Assembly (NCBI GenBank): GCA_964019155.1
Contig: OZ025240.1
Coordinates: 26,518,036-26,582,035 of the forward strand
Source: Osedax fenrisi
Taxonomy: Eukaryota; Annelida; Polychaeta; Sabellida; Siboglinidae
Reading direction: 5' to 3'
DNA length: 64,000 nt
This document shows positions 12,756-25,120 of the stretch, piece by piece (position 1 is the first letter of the stretch; every line of letters starts with the position of its first letter). The position numbers and the translations under genes are program-made. The notes under the pieces are model-generated. The model did no database searches, was not told the DNA's origin, and worked only from the letters and a program-made list of their open reading frames with translations.

Positions 12756-12883
12756 AATGAAGATAAGAAATCGCTGCATTACATTATGTACTCATTGAAT
12801 TCAACAATATGAATGATTATAAACAAAGGCATGCTACTTAAAAAGTGTATTGAAGAATGAACAGTCGTATTCATAAAGATACG
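12756..12883 (+). other. Exon-like block, duplicate 2 (128 bp)
   Basis: Homologous to 12301-12428 (both contain GAAGATAAGAAATCGCTG and AATTCAACAATATGAATGAT). It is preceded by TTATATAG and followed by GTAATA. The copy offset is 455 bp. Confidence 0.3.
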
Positions 12884-12912
12884 GTAATATACCTATGTAT
12901 ATATACACATAT

Positions 12913-12943
<31 letters not shown>

Positions 12944-13408
12944 TATATAGTTATCCGATTCTCCCTAATTCCTGATTATTAATTAGTGATTAGTCAACTA
13001 ATATTGTAACGTGGTGAAATCTGACCAATCATAAGCCGTCTTCCCATAAAGCACGTGTTTTATATGTTCAATAATACATATTTATCATTCAAGCGTTTTA
13101 TTATTTAATTAATGATTATTAATTAATATATAGTTTTACATGTATATATAATTGCAATTATAATTTAATATAAAACAATACGATATTAATTATTATAAAT
13201 ATAAGTATAAATAACATACATATTATTTGTATTAATAGCGTTATTCAAATACTTATAAGTATATTTTTATATATTATACTTTTATATATATTATATAATT
13301 TCGATATATTATGTAAATTACTATATTATACTATAGTAATGGGTGTGCACATACATACGTATAAACACACATATAAATTAAATACATAATATGTATTATT
13401 ACACAAAT

Positions 13409-13452
<44 letters not shown>

Positions 13453-13514
13453 CTATATATAACTATATATAATTATATATACCTAGTTCATATAATACGA
13501 TTATTATTTTCAGA

Positions 13515-13718
13515 AATTACATCGCAACACATCAAGGAGCTTTGGACAATCACATCAAAAAGAGTATGCTATATTACCTGTCTCACATTCCATCGTATAT
13601 AAAGAGAGAATGGGATCATACTGACACACTAACGGAGTTACCTACTAAAAGGATGAACATAACACCAGAAGATATCCATACTATAGAATGTTGGATATAT
13701 CCAACATATATCCGATGA
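13515..13718 (+). CDS. Possible terminal exon, product unknown
   Basis: After a good acceptor (TTATTTTCAG ending at 13514) one frame is open for 67 codons to a TGA. It includes MLYYLSHIPSYIKREWDH and MNITPEDIHTIECW, and its base composition is less AT-rich than its surroundings. No family is recognised and no upstream exon joins it convincingly. An open frame this long in such AT-rich DNA is unlikely but not impossible by chance. Confidence 0.3.
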   Translation, partial: NYIATHQGALDNHIKKSMLYYLSHIPSYIKREWDHTDTLTELPTKRMNITPEDIHTIECWIYPTYIR

Positions 13719-13843
13719 TACCATACAACAAACATGGGACCTTATATATATTCTATATTATCGCAAATAGAGCTGCTGATCAGTATCTTTATTTGCTTAA
13801 CTCATACGATTACTATTGATGATATTTATGAATGTATTATATG

Positions 13844-13894
<51 letters not shown>

Positions 13895-14055
13895 TATTGT
13901 TATTATTATTTTAGTTTATTCAAGCAATTTAAAAATAAAAATATTTAATATATTATAATTGTATTAACATTGTAATAAAATTATATAATTGTGTAGTATA
14001 AATATAATTAATTTATGGATCGAAACTTAATATTGATATAGAGATAATTATCTCT

Positions 14056-14690
14056 ACCATAAAGTAAATAATTATTACTACCTTATCTATACCATAAAGT
14101 AAATAATTAGTACTTCCTTATCTATACCATAAAGTAATGAATTAGTACTACCTTATAACTACTATAAAATATTGAATTAGTACTACCTTATATCTACCAT
14201 CAAGTAAAGAATTAGTACTACCTTATATCTACCATAAAGTAAAGAATTAGCGATACCTTTTCAATGCTGTAATGTATAGGATTAGTGATACTATTTTAAT
14301 ACTACAAGCTACTAGATTAGTATTACCATAGCTAGTACTATGAAGTTATAAATTAGTACTGCCGTATGTATATTGAATAGTAATCTATTAGTATTACCAT
14401 AGCTAGTACTATGAAGTTATGAATTAGTACTGCCGTATGCATATTGTATAATAAGATATTAGTATTACTAATGACAGTACTATGACGTTATGAATTAGTA
14501 CTGCCGTATGCATATTGTATAGTATCCTATTAGTATTGCCAATGACAGTACTATGAAGTTATGAAATGGTACTGCCTTATTCATATTGTATCGTAATGTA
14601 TTAGTTTGCCAATGTAATATATATACTATGAATTTATGAATTGGTACTACCATATGCATATTGTGTAGTAACGTATTAGTAGTATACTCC
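14056..14690. repeat. Tandem array, 35-bp unit evolving into a 70-bp unit
   Basis: Six 35-bp units (ACCATAAAGTAAAGAATTAG...) start at 14056, 14091, 14126, 14161, 14196 and 14231. Further right the period becomes 70-72 bp, as GTACTATGAAGTTAT recurs at 14335, 14405, 14477 and 14548. Both share GAATTAGTACTRCC. Confidence 0.85.
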
Positions 14691-14813
14691 CGTTTTATTA
14701 ACAATTAGTATCAAATTGGCATTAGCTTTTCATCGAGTAATTAGTGGTCTAAATAACAAACATATTGGTAGTGCTAATTTGATACTTTAACGGGGTAAAT
14801 TGTTTGTCGGGAT

Positions 14814-14870
14814 TCTTATGACGACGGTCAGAGGTTCGAATCCAGGTCGAGGCAAATATTTTTATTTTAA
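14814..14870 (+). other. tRNA-like B-box fragment
   Basis: AGAGGTTCGAATCCAGG at about 14830-14846 is a perfect Pol III B box, and GAGGCA follows as in a tRNA 3' end. No matching A box is visible upstream, so this is a fragment of a tRNA or SINE rather than an intact tRNA gene. Confidence 0.35.
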
Positions 14871-14981
14871 ATATTATAATATTTTCATCTTTTATAATAA
14901 TTAAAAAATAATAATAATGCAATTAAACTTTATAGAATTGATTCTATTATTATTTAAGTGTCTAAACTATATTATTATTAG

Positions 14982-14984
<3 letters not shown>

Positions 14985-15054
<70 letters not shown>

Positions 15055-15136
15055 TATTTATTACTTTAATTATTAGTATTATATATATATATAACCATAT
15101 GGCTGAATATGTGAATTATTTATTAGTTTATTTTAT

Positions 15137-15177
<41 letters not shown>
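14985..15177. repeat. (TA)n microsatellites
   Basis: Pure TA runs at about 14985-15048 and 15139-15177. Confidence 0.9.
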
Positions 15178-15178
<1 letters not shown>

Positions 15179-15475
15179 CCTATAACTATATTCAGCCGTA
15201 TGGTAATAGGCTATAACCTATAACTATATTCAGCCATATGGTAATAGGCTGTTTTACAGTATAAGGTAATAGTCTATAACCTATAACCATATTCATCCGT
15301 ATGGTAATAGGCTATAACCTATAACCATATTCAGCCGTATGGTAATAGGTGGTGTTTACAGTGTTCAGTAATAGGCAGCAACCTCATTCCACTAATGGTA
15401 ATAGGTCACCAACCTATTTCTATTTTCTACGCCATAGGTAATAGGCAACAACCTATTACATATATTTAAGACATA
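15175..15475. repeat. Tandem array, roughly 38-bp unit
   Basis: Units of the form AACCTATAACTATATTCAGC followed by CGTATGGTAATAGGCTAT repeat at least four times and then degrade. ACAGTGTAC-type motifs cluster just after it (15508-15590). Confidence 0.75.
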
Positions 15476-15943
15476 TGATTATAGGTTAAAATGGAATTAT
15501 TTTTTACAGTGTACAGTACACAGTAAACAGTGTATATCGTAAACAGTGGACACTGTACAATGAACAGTGTACAGTATACTGTATCCTATAGGGTAGCCTT
15601 TAGCTTTACATTTTTTTTTATTATATCTGGAATGATTATAAGGAGTTATTCCGAACGAGCTGGCACTTTTCTATGAAGGAAACTACAAAAGTTACTAAAA
15701 CGTTCAGTGTACAGTGTAAACAGTGGAAAGGAATATGTTAGGTAATCATTAAGTTACAACTTAAACTATACACTGTACAATGATTATACTGTACACTATA
15801 TATTGTATATTATAATAACACGTATATTATATACGTCGTATAATCACCGTATAAGTTAAATAATTTACTTTGATATGGTATTTATTATTATATGTATATA
15901 TGCATATATTAAAACAAATTTTAAAATTAATTAATATTATGAT

Positions 15944-15959
15944 TTATATATGAATAATA

Positions 15960-16015
<56 letters not shown>

Positions 16016-16800
16016 CGTTACAATTATTTTCCAAACATCCCTATCTTTCATTGCATTTGTCATATCGCCAATATCCAGGTCCACATCGTCTTTCAACTGA
16101 TCTACAAAGATTTTGTGAGGGCGCCCTACCTTCGTTTTAACATGATTTGTATTATATAGTATGACTTTGCTCACAATTTATTTGTCATTTCTATTGCAGT
16201 GGCCTGCATATCGAATTCTTATTTCGCGTATAAGATGTGATATTGGTGGAATATTAGCATATTATACAGTATTGTTGGGTGATCACGCCAAGACTTGTTT
16301 AAAATGGCTCTAAGAATTATGGTATAAGTGCGGTCTAATTTCTTTTCAAGCTTTTTTGTTAAGGTCAATGTTACTGATCCGTATAACAATACAGTCTCAA
16401 TAGTAACTCGAAAAAAATTCATTTTCAGCCATAGATTTGCAGTAGATTTCCAAATTGTAGATAATTCATTCAATCCAATCCAAACTTTACCGATTCTTGA
16501 TGACACATCTTTTGTGGTCTATGAAATTGCATTGTCTATGTATCTGAAGTTTTCCACCTGTTTAAGAGTGTTGCCGTTAATAAATGTTATTATACCATTA
16601 TGGTTAAGAAGCATGCATTCAGTCTTTTTATTGTTAATACATAGTCCGATTTCTTTAGCCGCTACTTCTAGTAATTGAACTAGAAGTTATGCATCTGCGC
16701 ATGTATCAGCAAAGAGAGCAATATCATCTGCATAGTCTGCATCAGTAAGTGTTACGGCAGGGTATCGTCTGCTTGTGGAATGATGTAGAGTAAAGCCTTT
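15944..16800 (-). mobile_element. Non-LTR retrotransposon relic (L1/RTE-like RT, C-terminal half)
   Basis: On the minus strand the order is right: the catalytic block YADDIALFADTC (about 16700-16735), then TIETVLLYGSVTLTLTKKLE with RAILNKSWRDHPTILYNML (16506-16219), then the GRPHKIFVDQLKDDV tail and MKDRDVWK (about 16060-16150). Frames shift between these pieces. A (TA)n run at 15961-16013 abuts the end. Not functional. Confidence 0.8.
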
Positions 16801-17129
16801 TTCAGAATGAAGATCAATTGATGTGTGTGTGTGTAATATTATACGAAAATATGTGCATTAATCACATAATGAATGTATTATTTAATCAGACATAATTGTG
16901 AAATCATAAACATTGTCGTCGTCTCCGTCATTAAATGTAATGAAATCGTACATTGGTTGATAGAGGGCTATCGATTTTCTAGCGAATATATTAGAGTTAT
17001 ACATTCTGTTTCAGTGGCATATGTGTATGTAGATATGTAAATGTTTCCTGTTTCTGTATATATATATATATGTGTATACAATGTACACTATACAGTGTTG
17101 TATGTACATGGTACATACTATACTGTACT

Positions 17130-17440
17130 CAAACAAAATGGAAGAAAATACCTTAAGAAACAAATAGTTATATAGCAACATCCCACCTTTATCATAGTTG
17201 GTAAACGAATAAGGATTATATTAGCTGGCCATTTCTTTAGAAGTAAAGACGAGGTCGTAAGTAATGTGTTATCGTGGGACCCAACATACTGACGGTATAT
17301 CGAACAGGTAGGATACAGGAAGTACTGGACTACCACTTCAAACTTACCACCTGGATAAGCTAATCAATGATGTCGGCATACCTATCAATATACATTACTA
17401 AATCGGGCGGATTGCTCGAGTTTTACAAATCTTCTTCCAA
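17130..17440 (+). mobile_element. Non-LTR retrotransposon relic (C-terminal tail)
   Basis: Frames on the plus strand give KRIRIILAGHFFRSKDEVVS, then NVLSWDPTY. This is the RRLxFAGHCxRxKDEVxSDxLLWxP block that follows RT in the same LINE lineage as the pieces at 15944, 23440 and 28987. Strongly decayed. Confidence 0.65.
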
Positions 17441-17563
17441 ACATCACAGTTCATCATCGATGTTGATGTTTCGTTGATATACATGCAGACATCGTGCAGC
17501 GAATATAACCCTTATGTCCTTCATCAACTATTATAAATGTATGATGTTGCTATATAACTATTA

Positions 17564-17598
<35 letters not shown>

Positions 17599-19474
17599 GG
17601 TATCATATACGTATACGTATATGTATATGTATATGTATCATTAATTATAAATGAATTGTTGGTGTTGTCGCCTATATTACACCACGTTAGACAATCGCTG
17701 CAGCGGTAACGTGATATCATTATGACGTAATGATCACGCGCACGACCATGATTACGATGACGTGTGGCTTCGTATGACGCAACACCCCGCACACACGCAC
17801 GCACACACGCACACGAGCGCGCACACTCGGCAACCTTATCGCACGCGTTTGTGCATTAATCACATATCAACGTACGCTTGACACGTACGGCGTACGAGAC
17901 TAATGATTCATCTCTATGCGAGATTATTATTACGTAATTATATTCGTTAATTACTCGATGTGTGATTATTTGGGATGATTACGCCGAGGATCTCGCACAC
18001 TAATTATAGATTACTAACTAAACTAATTGGATGAGATTGTATAGAATAAACGTATAATTAGATTAAATTGTTTACTTTAATATTTTAATATTTTTAGAAT
18101 ATTACTATCTATTAATACTATATTAATATCTATTAATATATATATATATATATATATACATATATTGTTTATAATTAATATAATTAATATAATTATTTAA
18201 GTAATGAATGAACAATTTATATTGGATATTAGGTAATATAGACAAATATAAGTTAATAATAAACATTAATATAAGTTAATATGTTATACGTAGCTGTGTT
18301 CTCCAAATGACTATAGCCATTGATATATCGGTAAGTCTTGGATTATTATAAAATCTTCCCGATTCTCCCGCTTTTATCTTCATCTTATATTATTTAATTA
18401 TTATTCACTACCATAAGTGTTTTAATTTTTCTTTTAAATATGTTGATATCTTAAATTTCTTTTTCATGTTCATTAAATGAATTCAATAATTCTATTCTTA
18501 TAATTACAATTATATTACCATTATTTATTCGTATACGAATAGCTGGTATATATACTCCAATTTATATTCTTCATTATTTCTTTATTTATTATAGTTATAT
18601 TATAGTTATATATATATATTATTTTTGATTTCACTTTTATTGTGAAACATACTTGATGTTAACCACGCCCCCTCAGGAGGGAGGACGGGACACAAGATTG
18701 CGACAACACGGGTAACGAAGTAGGACAGAGAATATTCTCGACGTTTTTTACTTTCGCATACGTCATTCCATTAAGGTTAGTCCGATATAGCAATATATAT
18801 AGCTACATATATAGCTTGTATCGTATACAATAGTGTATACGATAGCTATTGTTAACGAGTGGTGTACACAAAGGGTGAACCTATCATCAATCAGCAGTGT
18901 AATCTATAGGGATGACCTGCGTTACACGTTGATTTCATTTAGGAAATGTATAGTCACACATATATAGCTCATCTGTATCTTACCTATGTCATAATGGTAA
19001 GGTATACTTTATTTATAATAGTTGTAACCTATAGGTTAGTTAGTACACTATAGTACTAAAATGGTATACTATGTATATTAATCATTAGTAACAAGTGTAT
19101 AACCCAGAAGTGTATTCGCGTTTACTATTCGGTATTGCATATATGCATATGTATTAACAACAAAAAGCGCATTAAATTAATTAATTAAACATATAAGTTA
19201 TAAATATTAATATATATTTGTACGGTTGAGATTACAACCCATACAGCTAACCCTTTACTATAACCCGCACCGATACCATATATGGTGTTTGTAGGGTTCT
19301 TGTACATGTTCTTGTACAACGTACAATGTACGTCGTACATGTATGCATGTCTGTTTCAGTGGACATGATAAGATTAGGCCTGCAGGCAAATGAGATGAGA
19401 GTTTAATAGATGTATACATCTATAGATGTTATCGCATGCCACTGAACTATAGTGCTACGACCTGTTGCATACAG

Positions 19475-19537
<63 letters not shown>

Positions 19538-19600
19538 TGTATATATGCATGTATATATTCATGACGTGCAGTGCACGTCGTGCATTTCACGTATAGTACT
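17441..19600. other. Lower-A+T, CpG-containing stretch, no gene identified
   Basis: 17650-17900 and 18650-18790 are visibly richer in G+C and CpG than the window as a whole (for example GCGCGCACAC near 17818, GAGGGAGGACGGGACAC near 18676). This could be promoter or first-exon territory, but I found no convincing coding frame. (TA)n occurs at 17568-17597 and 18137-18158, and a longer run at 19487-19534. Confidence 0.35.
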
Positions 19601-19612
19601 ATATATGTATAA

Positions 19613-19645
19613 CAAAGATTTTTCGAAGCCTTCGGAAAGTCTTTG
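19613..19645. repeat. Terminal hairpin of the CAAAGATTTT family
   Basis: CAAAGATTTTTCGAAG, a short spacer, then the near-inverse CTTCGGAAAGTCTTTG. These are the same end sequences as the MITE at 25121-25574 with no interior. No clean target duplication. Confidence 0.5.
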
Positions 19646-19649
19646 AATA

Positions 19650-20547
19650 TACGTCGTATAATCGTGTGTTATGTGCGTATAGCCAAGGACATGTCCTTGG
19701 TATAGCCGTAGTAGACAGAGGTCAGTGGCAATATAAACGATGCTCGCAGTGCCCACATACCTGCATAGTAGTAGGTAAACCAACGAGTTATAGGTGTGTA
19801 CGTATGCGTATATATAGTGTACATTACAGTGTATACATTATAGTGTATACATAGCGCTGCGGTTGTATACATTACCAGGTAAACAATAACGGGGAAACAA
19901 TAGAGGGGGAACAATAGACACACGATGAGGATGATGTAATAACGGGTATCGCGATGTGTGCGGCGAAGGTGTTACGTCATGGCCACGTGATGGGGGTAAC
20001 AGCGGGTGGAACATTGTTCTCTATTCGTAACCAGCACTATAGTGGTAGAACACCTGTAATAGGGGTACACACCACCCTATGATATCTAAGTGTAATAGTA
20101 CACGCTAGTATGCAGGATACCGTAGCAGGTGATTACGATGTGCTGATGATGGATGGTCATAGTACGAAGGGAAGGAATTGTTCAGTGGGTATACCATGCG
20201 GGTATTTATAGATATTCATTAGGTATATAGATGGCCTCTATAGAAATGTAGGTGTATATGGTATCTAGTAGTGACAGGTAAGCGGTGTTAATATATGTGG
20301 TGCGAGGGAGAGAGAGGGAGAGGGTAGGAGAGATATATCTAGATATAGAGTGATAGTATAGTGAGGGGTGATAGAGAGACGGGTATGAGAGAGAAATATA
20401 GGGATAGCGAGAGAGAAAAAGTGAGAGAGGGGAAGGAGATATAATTATAGAGATGGAGCAATATTCGCTAAAAAAACTAGAGTTTTTTTTACCTATATGG
20501 TTAGCATAAGCTTTGAACCGCAAATAGAATCATAATGGATCCTAAGC

Positions 20548-20582
<35 letters not shown>

Positions 20583-20790
20583 GTGTGTGTGTAAGTGTGT
20601 GTAAAGAGATATTAATGTGCTAAAACAAAACGTGTTTCCATTCACAATGATGTTAACGGCGCTCATTCCCTTAAGCATTGCGCATACTATTAAGCACCAT
20701 CAGACACCGTCAAGCACCGTCAACATAATAATATATTAGAGGCGGCAAAACACAAATGTACATATTCTAAAGTACTATAATTATAATATC

Positions 20791-20824
<34 letters not shown>

Positions 20825-22450
20825 TCATCAAATATTTGCATTCGTCATTAATTGATTTTCGAAAGTAAAACTTCTATATTCTTATCAAGTTAAGTTTGTA
20901 TATATTTTATCAATTTGAATTGGAATTTAATATAATATACACTACCATCTGTATATATATATATATATATATTAATATGTTAAAATAATATATGTATTAT
21001 CATTAACTATAGTTATATATAGATATATCTAATAATTTATATATAGGCAGGTCTATTGATAAACATATATAACACATTTTAAAACATACTTTAGAATATT
21101 ATATTGAAATACAATATTATGCATATACCTAGCTATATATATACCTAGCTATATAATACATCTGATGGTATAATCAGTATTACATAATATTACAATTAAA
21201 CACTGTCATTTTGTATATAAAGTGTATAAATGTTCTCAATAGTTAGTTGTATGTGTAAAGTATATTTACAAGTAGTATAGGTTATGTTTAGGTATACATA
21301 TTATAATCTGAAGTTATATTTATAATAAATATAGGTTATACTTATAATAAGAGCTTGTGTATATCATAACTAAGCACATATTATGTAACTTTATTTAACT
21401 CTTTAAACATGCGTATATTTCCACCGTTGATAGGGCGGGTATATCTACATGTCCTTCATAACACCACATGTAATTTAATTGTAATATCATATTGTAGTTG
21501 TAATTTTAATATTAATCCCTTCGTTATTTCAGTTGTTCGTTTGTTATTGTATTACGTGTAAATTGATTGACTTATGACAACCAATATCAACATAAATATC
21601 TATGTATACATGTATACATGTTGTACCATAGTATACGTGTACATTGATTGACTTATGATAACAAATATCAACATATATTATGTATGCTACTATATATAGG
21701 TGAATATGAATATAACAATATTATGTATAACACAGAAAGTATACTTCCGTGTATATATGCAACTATATATATATATCTCTATACATATCTATCTATCTTA
21801 ATAGTAATCAATCCTATGTATTATTCATTAAAATTCCATAAAGTATACAATCTTCATTGTATTAAACATCAATATATAAATGAGACACCGTAATATGTAG
21901 GCGCCTTCTTTATATTATTAAATAAAGTTACACAATCAACAAATATATACTCGTATATATATAGTAGATTTTCTATACATAATCTCTCTCTAACCCACAC
22001 ACCCACGCATACACACCCACACATACACACACACCCACACATACACATGTACTACGTAGACGAACACCGGTAAAACTGTAGTGTTTAGCGGCCGGAATAT
22101 CCCGTAATGGCGGTATGCGGTATACCACACATAGCTGTACTGAGCTGTACTGAGCTGTACACAGCTATTTTGATAACGTTAATTTATACCAGAAACAATC
22201 TAATTATCGTTACCAACAATAACACACCTGTCACTCAAACCCACGTATTACGTAATAATAGCACATCAATATAGGCTGTGTATACATATGCAGTATATAT
22301 ATATAGATTTATATAGTCAGTATATACTACATATATAGGCATTATACTATAGTATATATGTATATAAACTTTATATGTATATTTAATAACCATAGTTAAT
22401 ATCGGCTATATATAGTAAATATATAGGCTGTATAATATACTGTGTATATA
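19650..22450. other. Non-coding stretch: palindromes, purine tract, duplications
   Basis: 20290-20460 is a GA-rich purine tract (GAGAGAGAGGGAGAGG). A (GT)n lies at about 20570-20592. GATTGACTTATGAYAACMAA with its flank is repeated at 21566 and 21645. AGCTGTACTG triplicates occur near 22132-22160. Several short open frames exist, none with recognisable features. Confidence 0.35.
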
Positions 22451-22453
22451 CAG

Positions 22454-22480
22454 CAAAGATTTTCCAAAAGAAAATCTTTG
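22454..22480. mobile_element. Solo 27-bp hairpin of the CAAAGATTTT family with 7-bp target duplication
   Basis: CAAAGATTTTCC, then AAA, then the inverse GAAAATCTTTG form a near-perfect hairpin. TATACAG directly flanks it on both sides. It matches the termini of the 454-bp element at 25121-25574, so it looks like an extremely reduced family member or the remnant of an internal deletion. Confidence 0.65.
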
Positions 22481-22486
22481 TATACA

Positions 22487-22489
<3 letters not shown>

Positions 22490-22534
<45 letters not shown>

Positions 22535-22926
22535 GTTTAGTATATATATATACTCATATGACATATAATTAAACTGTTGATGAATTCATTAAATTAATTT
22601 AAAAAACCAATAGGTCAAATAGAAATTACATGTGATAAGCATATTCCTGAAGATACTCAACTAAACATAGTATATATATATATATATATATATACTTTAA
22701 ACTATATGATATAGACTATAGACTATATACTATATACTATAAACTGTATATAAATAGATAGTACTGGTAATTACTATTAGATTCCGCTTCGCTTGCACTG
22801 AACTGGAATGGAATTAATAGTAGTTCAGCATACATACACATACACACACATACGTATGTAAACATCCGTACGGATCGTTACATATTAATGATGTAAGAAT
22901 AAAATAAACTTCATATATATAGGCTG

Positions 22927-22958
<32 letters not shown>

Positions 22959-23439
22959 TGATGATGATTTATTAAACACGATAATGTAATAGCGAACGAT
23001 ATAGCGTAGAATATATTCTCGAATGTGTATATGAACAATTATATTAACGAATGATAAATAAATACATATAAATAATACAAATAAATAAATGAAATAATAA
23101 ATATTATAGAATTAAGTATGTTAAGTAAAAATACAATTAAATAAATATTAAATATTTAATAATAAACGATGAGTATAAATTAATCGTGTTGTATAGTAGT
23201 ATAATAATAGTAGTATAGTATATTAATAGTAATGAATATGAATGAAAATATAAACAATTAATATATGAATATTATAAAGATTATTATTATGTATAATTAT
23301 GTCAATAATATATATATATATATAATAATAAATTATGGTAGTACACTATTAATATTATAACATATATCGAGTTTATAGTATACGATTTCATTTATACGAC
23401 TATAGTCGTATAATATGGTGTATATATATTGATTACTTT
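22490..23439. other. AT-rich non-coding DNA with (TA)n
   Basis: (TA)n at 22492-22532, 22680-22693 and 22928-22951, with AT-rich filler in between. Nothing assignable. Confidence 0.5.
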
Positions 23440-23715
23440 GCTTATTTCGGGATTCTTGTTTCCCGGACAGTAAAAGTTATCCAAATATAACGGTTCATCA
23501 TAGATACTCTCATCTCGCTCACCAGTATACCAGTTTCGCGCTCCAGATTACTGATGTAGCTTTCTGGTGGCCTTCCCTGTCTTCTAGTTCCATGAGTAGG
23601 TTCCCAAAGAAATAGATCCGAAACAACGTCATCTATAGAGCATACGTAGGCAATGTCCAGCAAACATTAGTAATCGACGTCTGACCTTTGTAGATATTTT
23701 TTATATAGCCCCATA
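23440..23715 (-). mobile_element. 3' half of a LINE relic split by a transposon
   Basis: The minus strand encodes RRRLLMFAGHCLR, then DDVVSDLFLWEPTHGTRRQG and RPPESYISNLERETGILVSE, the standard C-terminal end of this LINE lineage. The upstream part is found at 28987-29570 on the same strand, and removing 23716-28986 joins the two across the insertion. Confidence 0.85.
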
Positions 23716-24472
23716 TAGGGGAATTATGTCTAATACGGGCCAGTGTGTAATACGGGCCACTGCGATATCTCAGTAACTATTGTTCAAATCAAAAAAAAAT
23801 ATATACAAGATTTATTCAGTATCACATTTCTATTAATAAGTGTTATTTTTTTTTTTAATATTTGCATTTATATTTCTAATATTGATCATTATATCAAAAA
23901 ATAGTTTACAAATTAAAATTTACTAAATAATTATTTATTTATCCACCATTTTCGTTAATAAATATAACATTAATTAAATAATTCAAAGCACGATTGGAAA
24001 GCTTAATTAAATACGAAGAATATAAATGTATACATTCTACTTTATATTCAATATTAAGTGCGTGGGGGGTTATTTAACAAGTGTATCAAATGTTTGCAAT
24101 ACTGGCCACCTAATGTTAGTAATACGGGCCACATGACCAATGAAAATGCTTGATTCTATGTTACTATTTTACAATATTATATCACTGAAATAAAATGTAA
24201 TATAAGTGCGTGCGACATCAATATAAGTGCGTGCGACATCGTACGTGTATTAATACCACCGATATAAAGAATTTTCTTGATATCGTATATTCATACCATC
24301 GATATAAAGAAAGTATGATTCATACATGCGTTTATTGATAGATCGAACTATTACGAGAGTGGTTATAATGAATGTGTACATTATTATCATAGACATTACA
24401 ATTAGGTGATTCTAATGTATATGATTATTACACTGTATGTATTCATATTTACGTATACTCATATGTATGTTA

Positions 24473-24480
<8 letters not shown>

Positions 24481-24555
<75 letters not shown>
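24481..24555. repeat. (TA)n microsatellite
   Basis: TA repeats interrupted twice by TACACTA. A further pure run is at 24762-24808. Confidence 0.9.
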
Positions 24556-24559
<4 letters not shown>

Positions 24560-24754
24560 TATATATATACGCATATACTCATATATGAATATCAATATGT
24601 ATTGATATATAAAGGCATATTATATGTTTAAATATATTTAAATGCATTTATAATATTGTACATATATTTGAATATATGAGAGGGAATAAGTGTACTCCTT
24701 ATGTACGATTGTATTATATATAACCACATATTTATACGCATAAATACATACTCA

Positions 24755-24809
<55 letters not shown>

Positions 24810-25120
24810 CTTTAGCAAATGTGATATTATTTGTAATTATATCAGTGTATCAATTTTAATATTAAATAATAAAATCATAATTGGTATCTATAGATATCTA
24901 TAATTATCGATTATAATCGATAATAAATATTATATTGAAATATAATTGATATAATATAATATGCATTAAAGCATAATGTAAATTTTAATATAATGGAATA
25001 AATATTATCTAAAATTATTGAGATCGGAAATTATTGTTAGATCATCGATATGGCATCTAATATATATCTAGCGAGGCAGTAATTATATTTATGTGCATTG
25101 TTTGTTTATAATAATATAAT

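Larger units (their letters stand above)
5985..14813. mobile_element. Candidate large element bounded by a 12-bp inverted repeat
   Basis: ATCCCGACAAAC at 5985-5996 has an exact inverse at 14802-14813. Just inside both ends are a C-rich or G-rich step and an AATTTGATACT phrase, then a tandem array (195-bp units on the left, 35/70-bp units on the right). The enclosed 8.8 kb includes a LINE relic, a large palindrome and exon-like blocks. No clear target duplication was found. The two ends may equally belong to two separate, partly deleted elements of one family. Confidence 0.25.

Noticed and set aside
11619..13600. A two-exon gene joining an Arg/Tyr-rich first exon (ATG at 11619, donor 11675) directly to the acceptor at 13515.
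   Set aside because: The phase gives a stop after 28 further residues and does not use the long open frame of the second exon. Including the 128-bp blocks introduces earlier stops.
14814..14870. A tRNA gene.
   Set aside because: A B box is present but no A box or cloverleaf can be built; it is only a fragment.
19452..20523. Several overlapping 60-105 codon frames.
   Set aside because: They overlap on both strands in a GA-rich or TA-rich context and none shows a domain, signal peptide or splice-compatible boundary.
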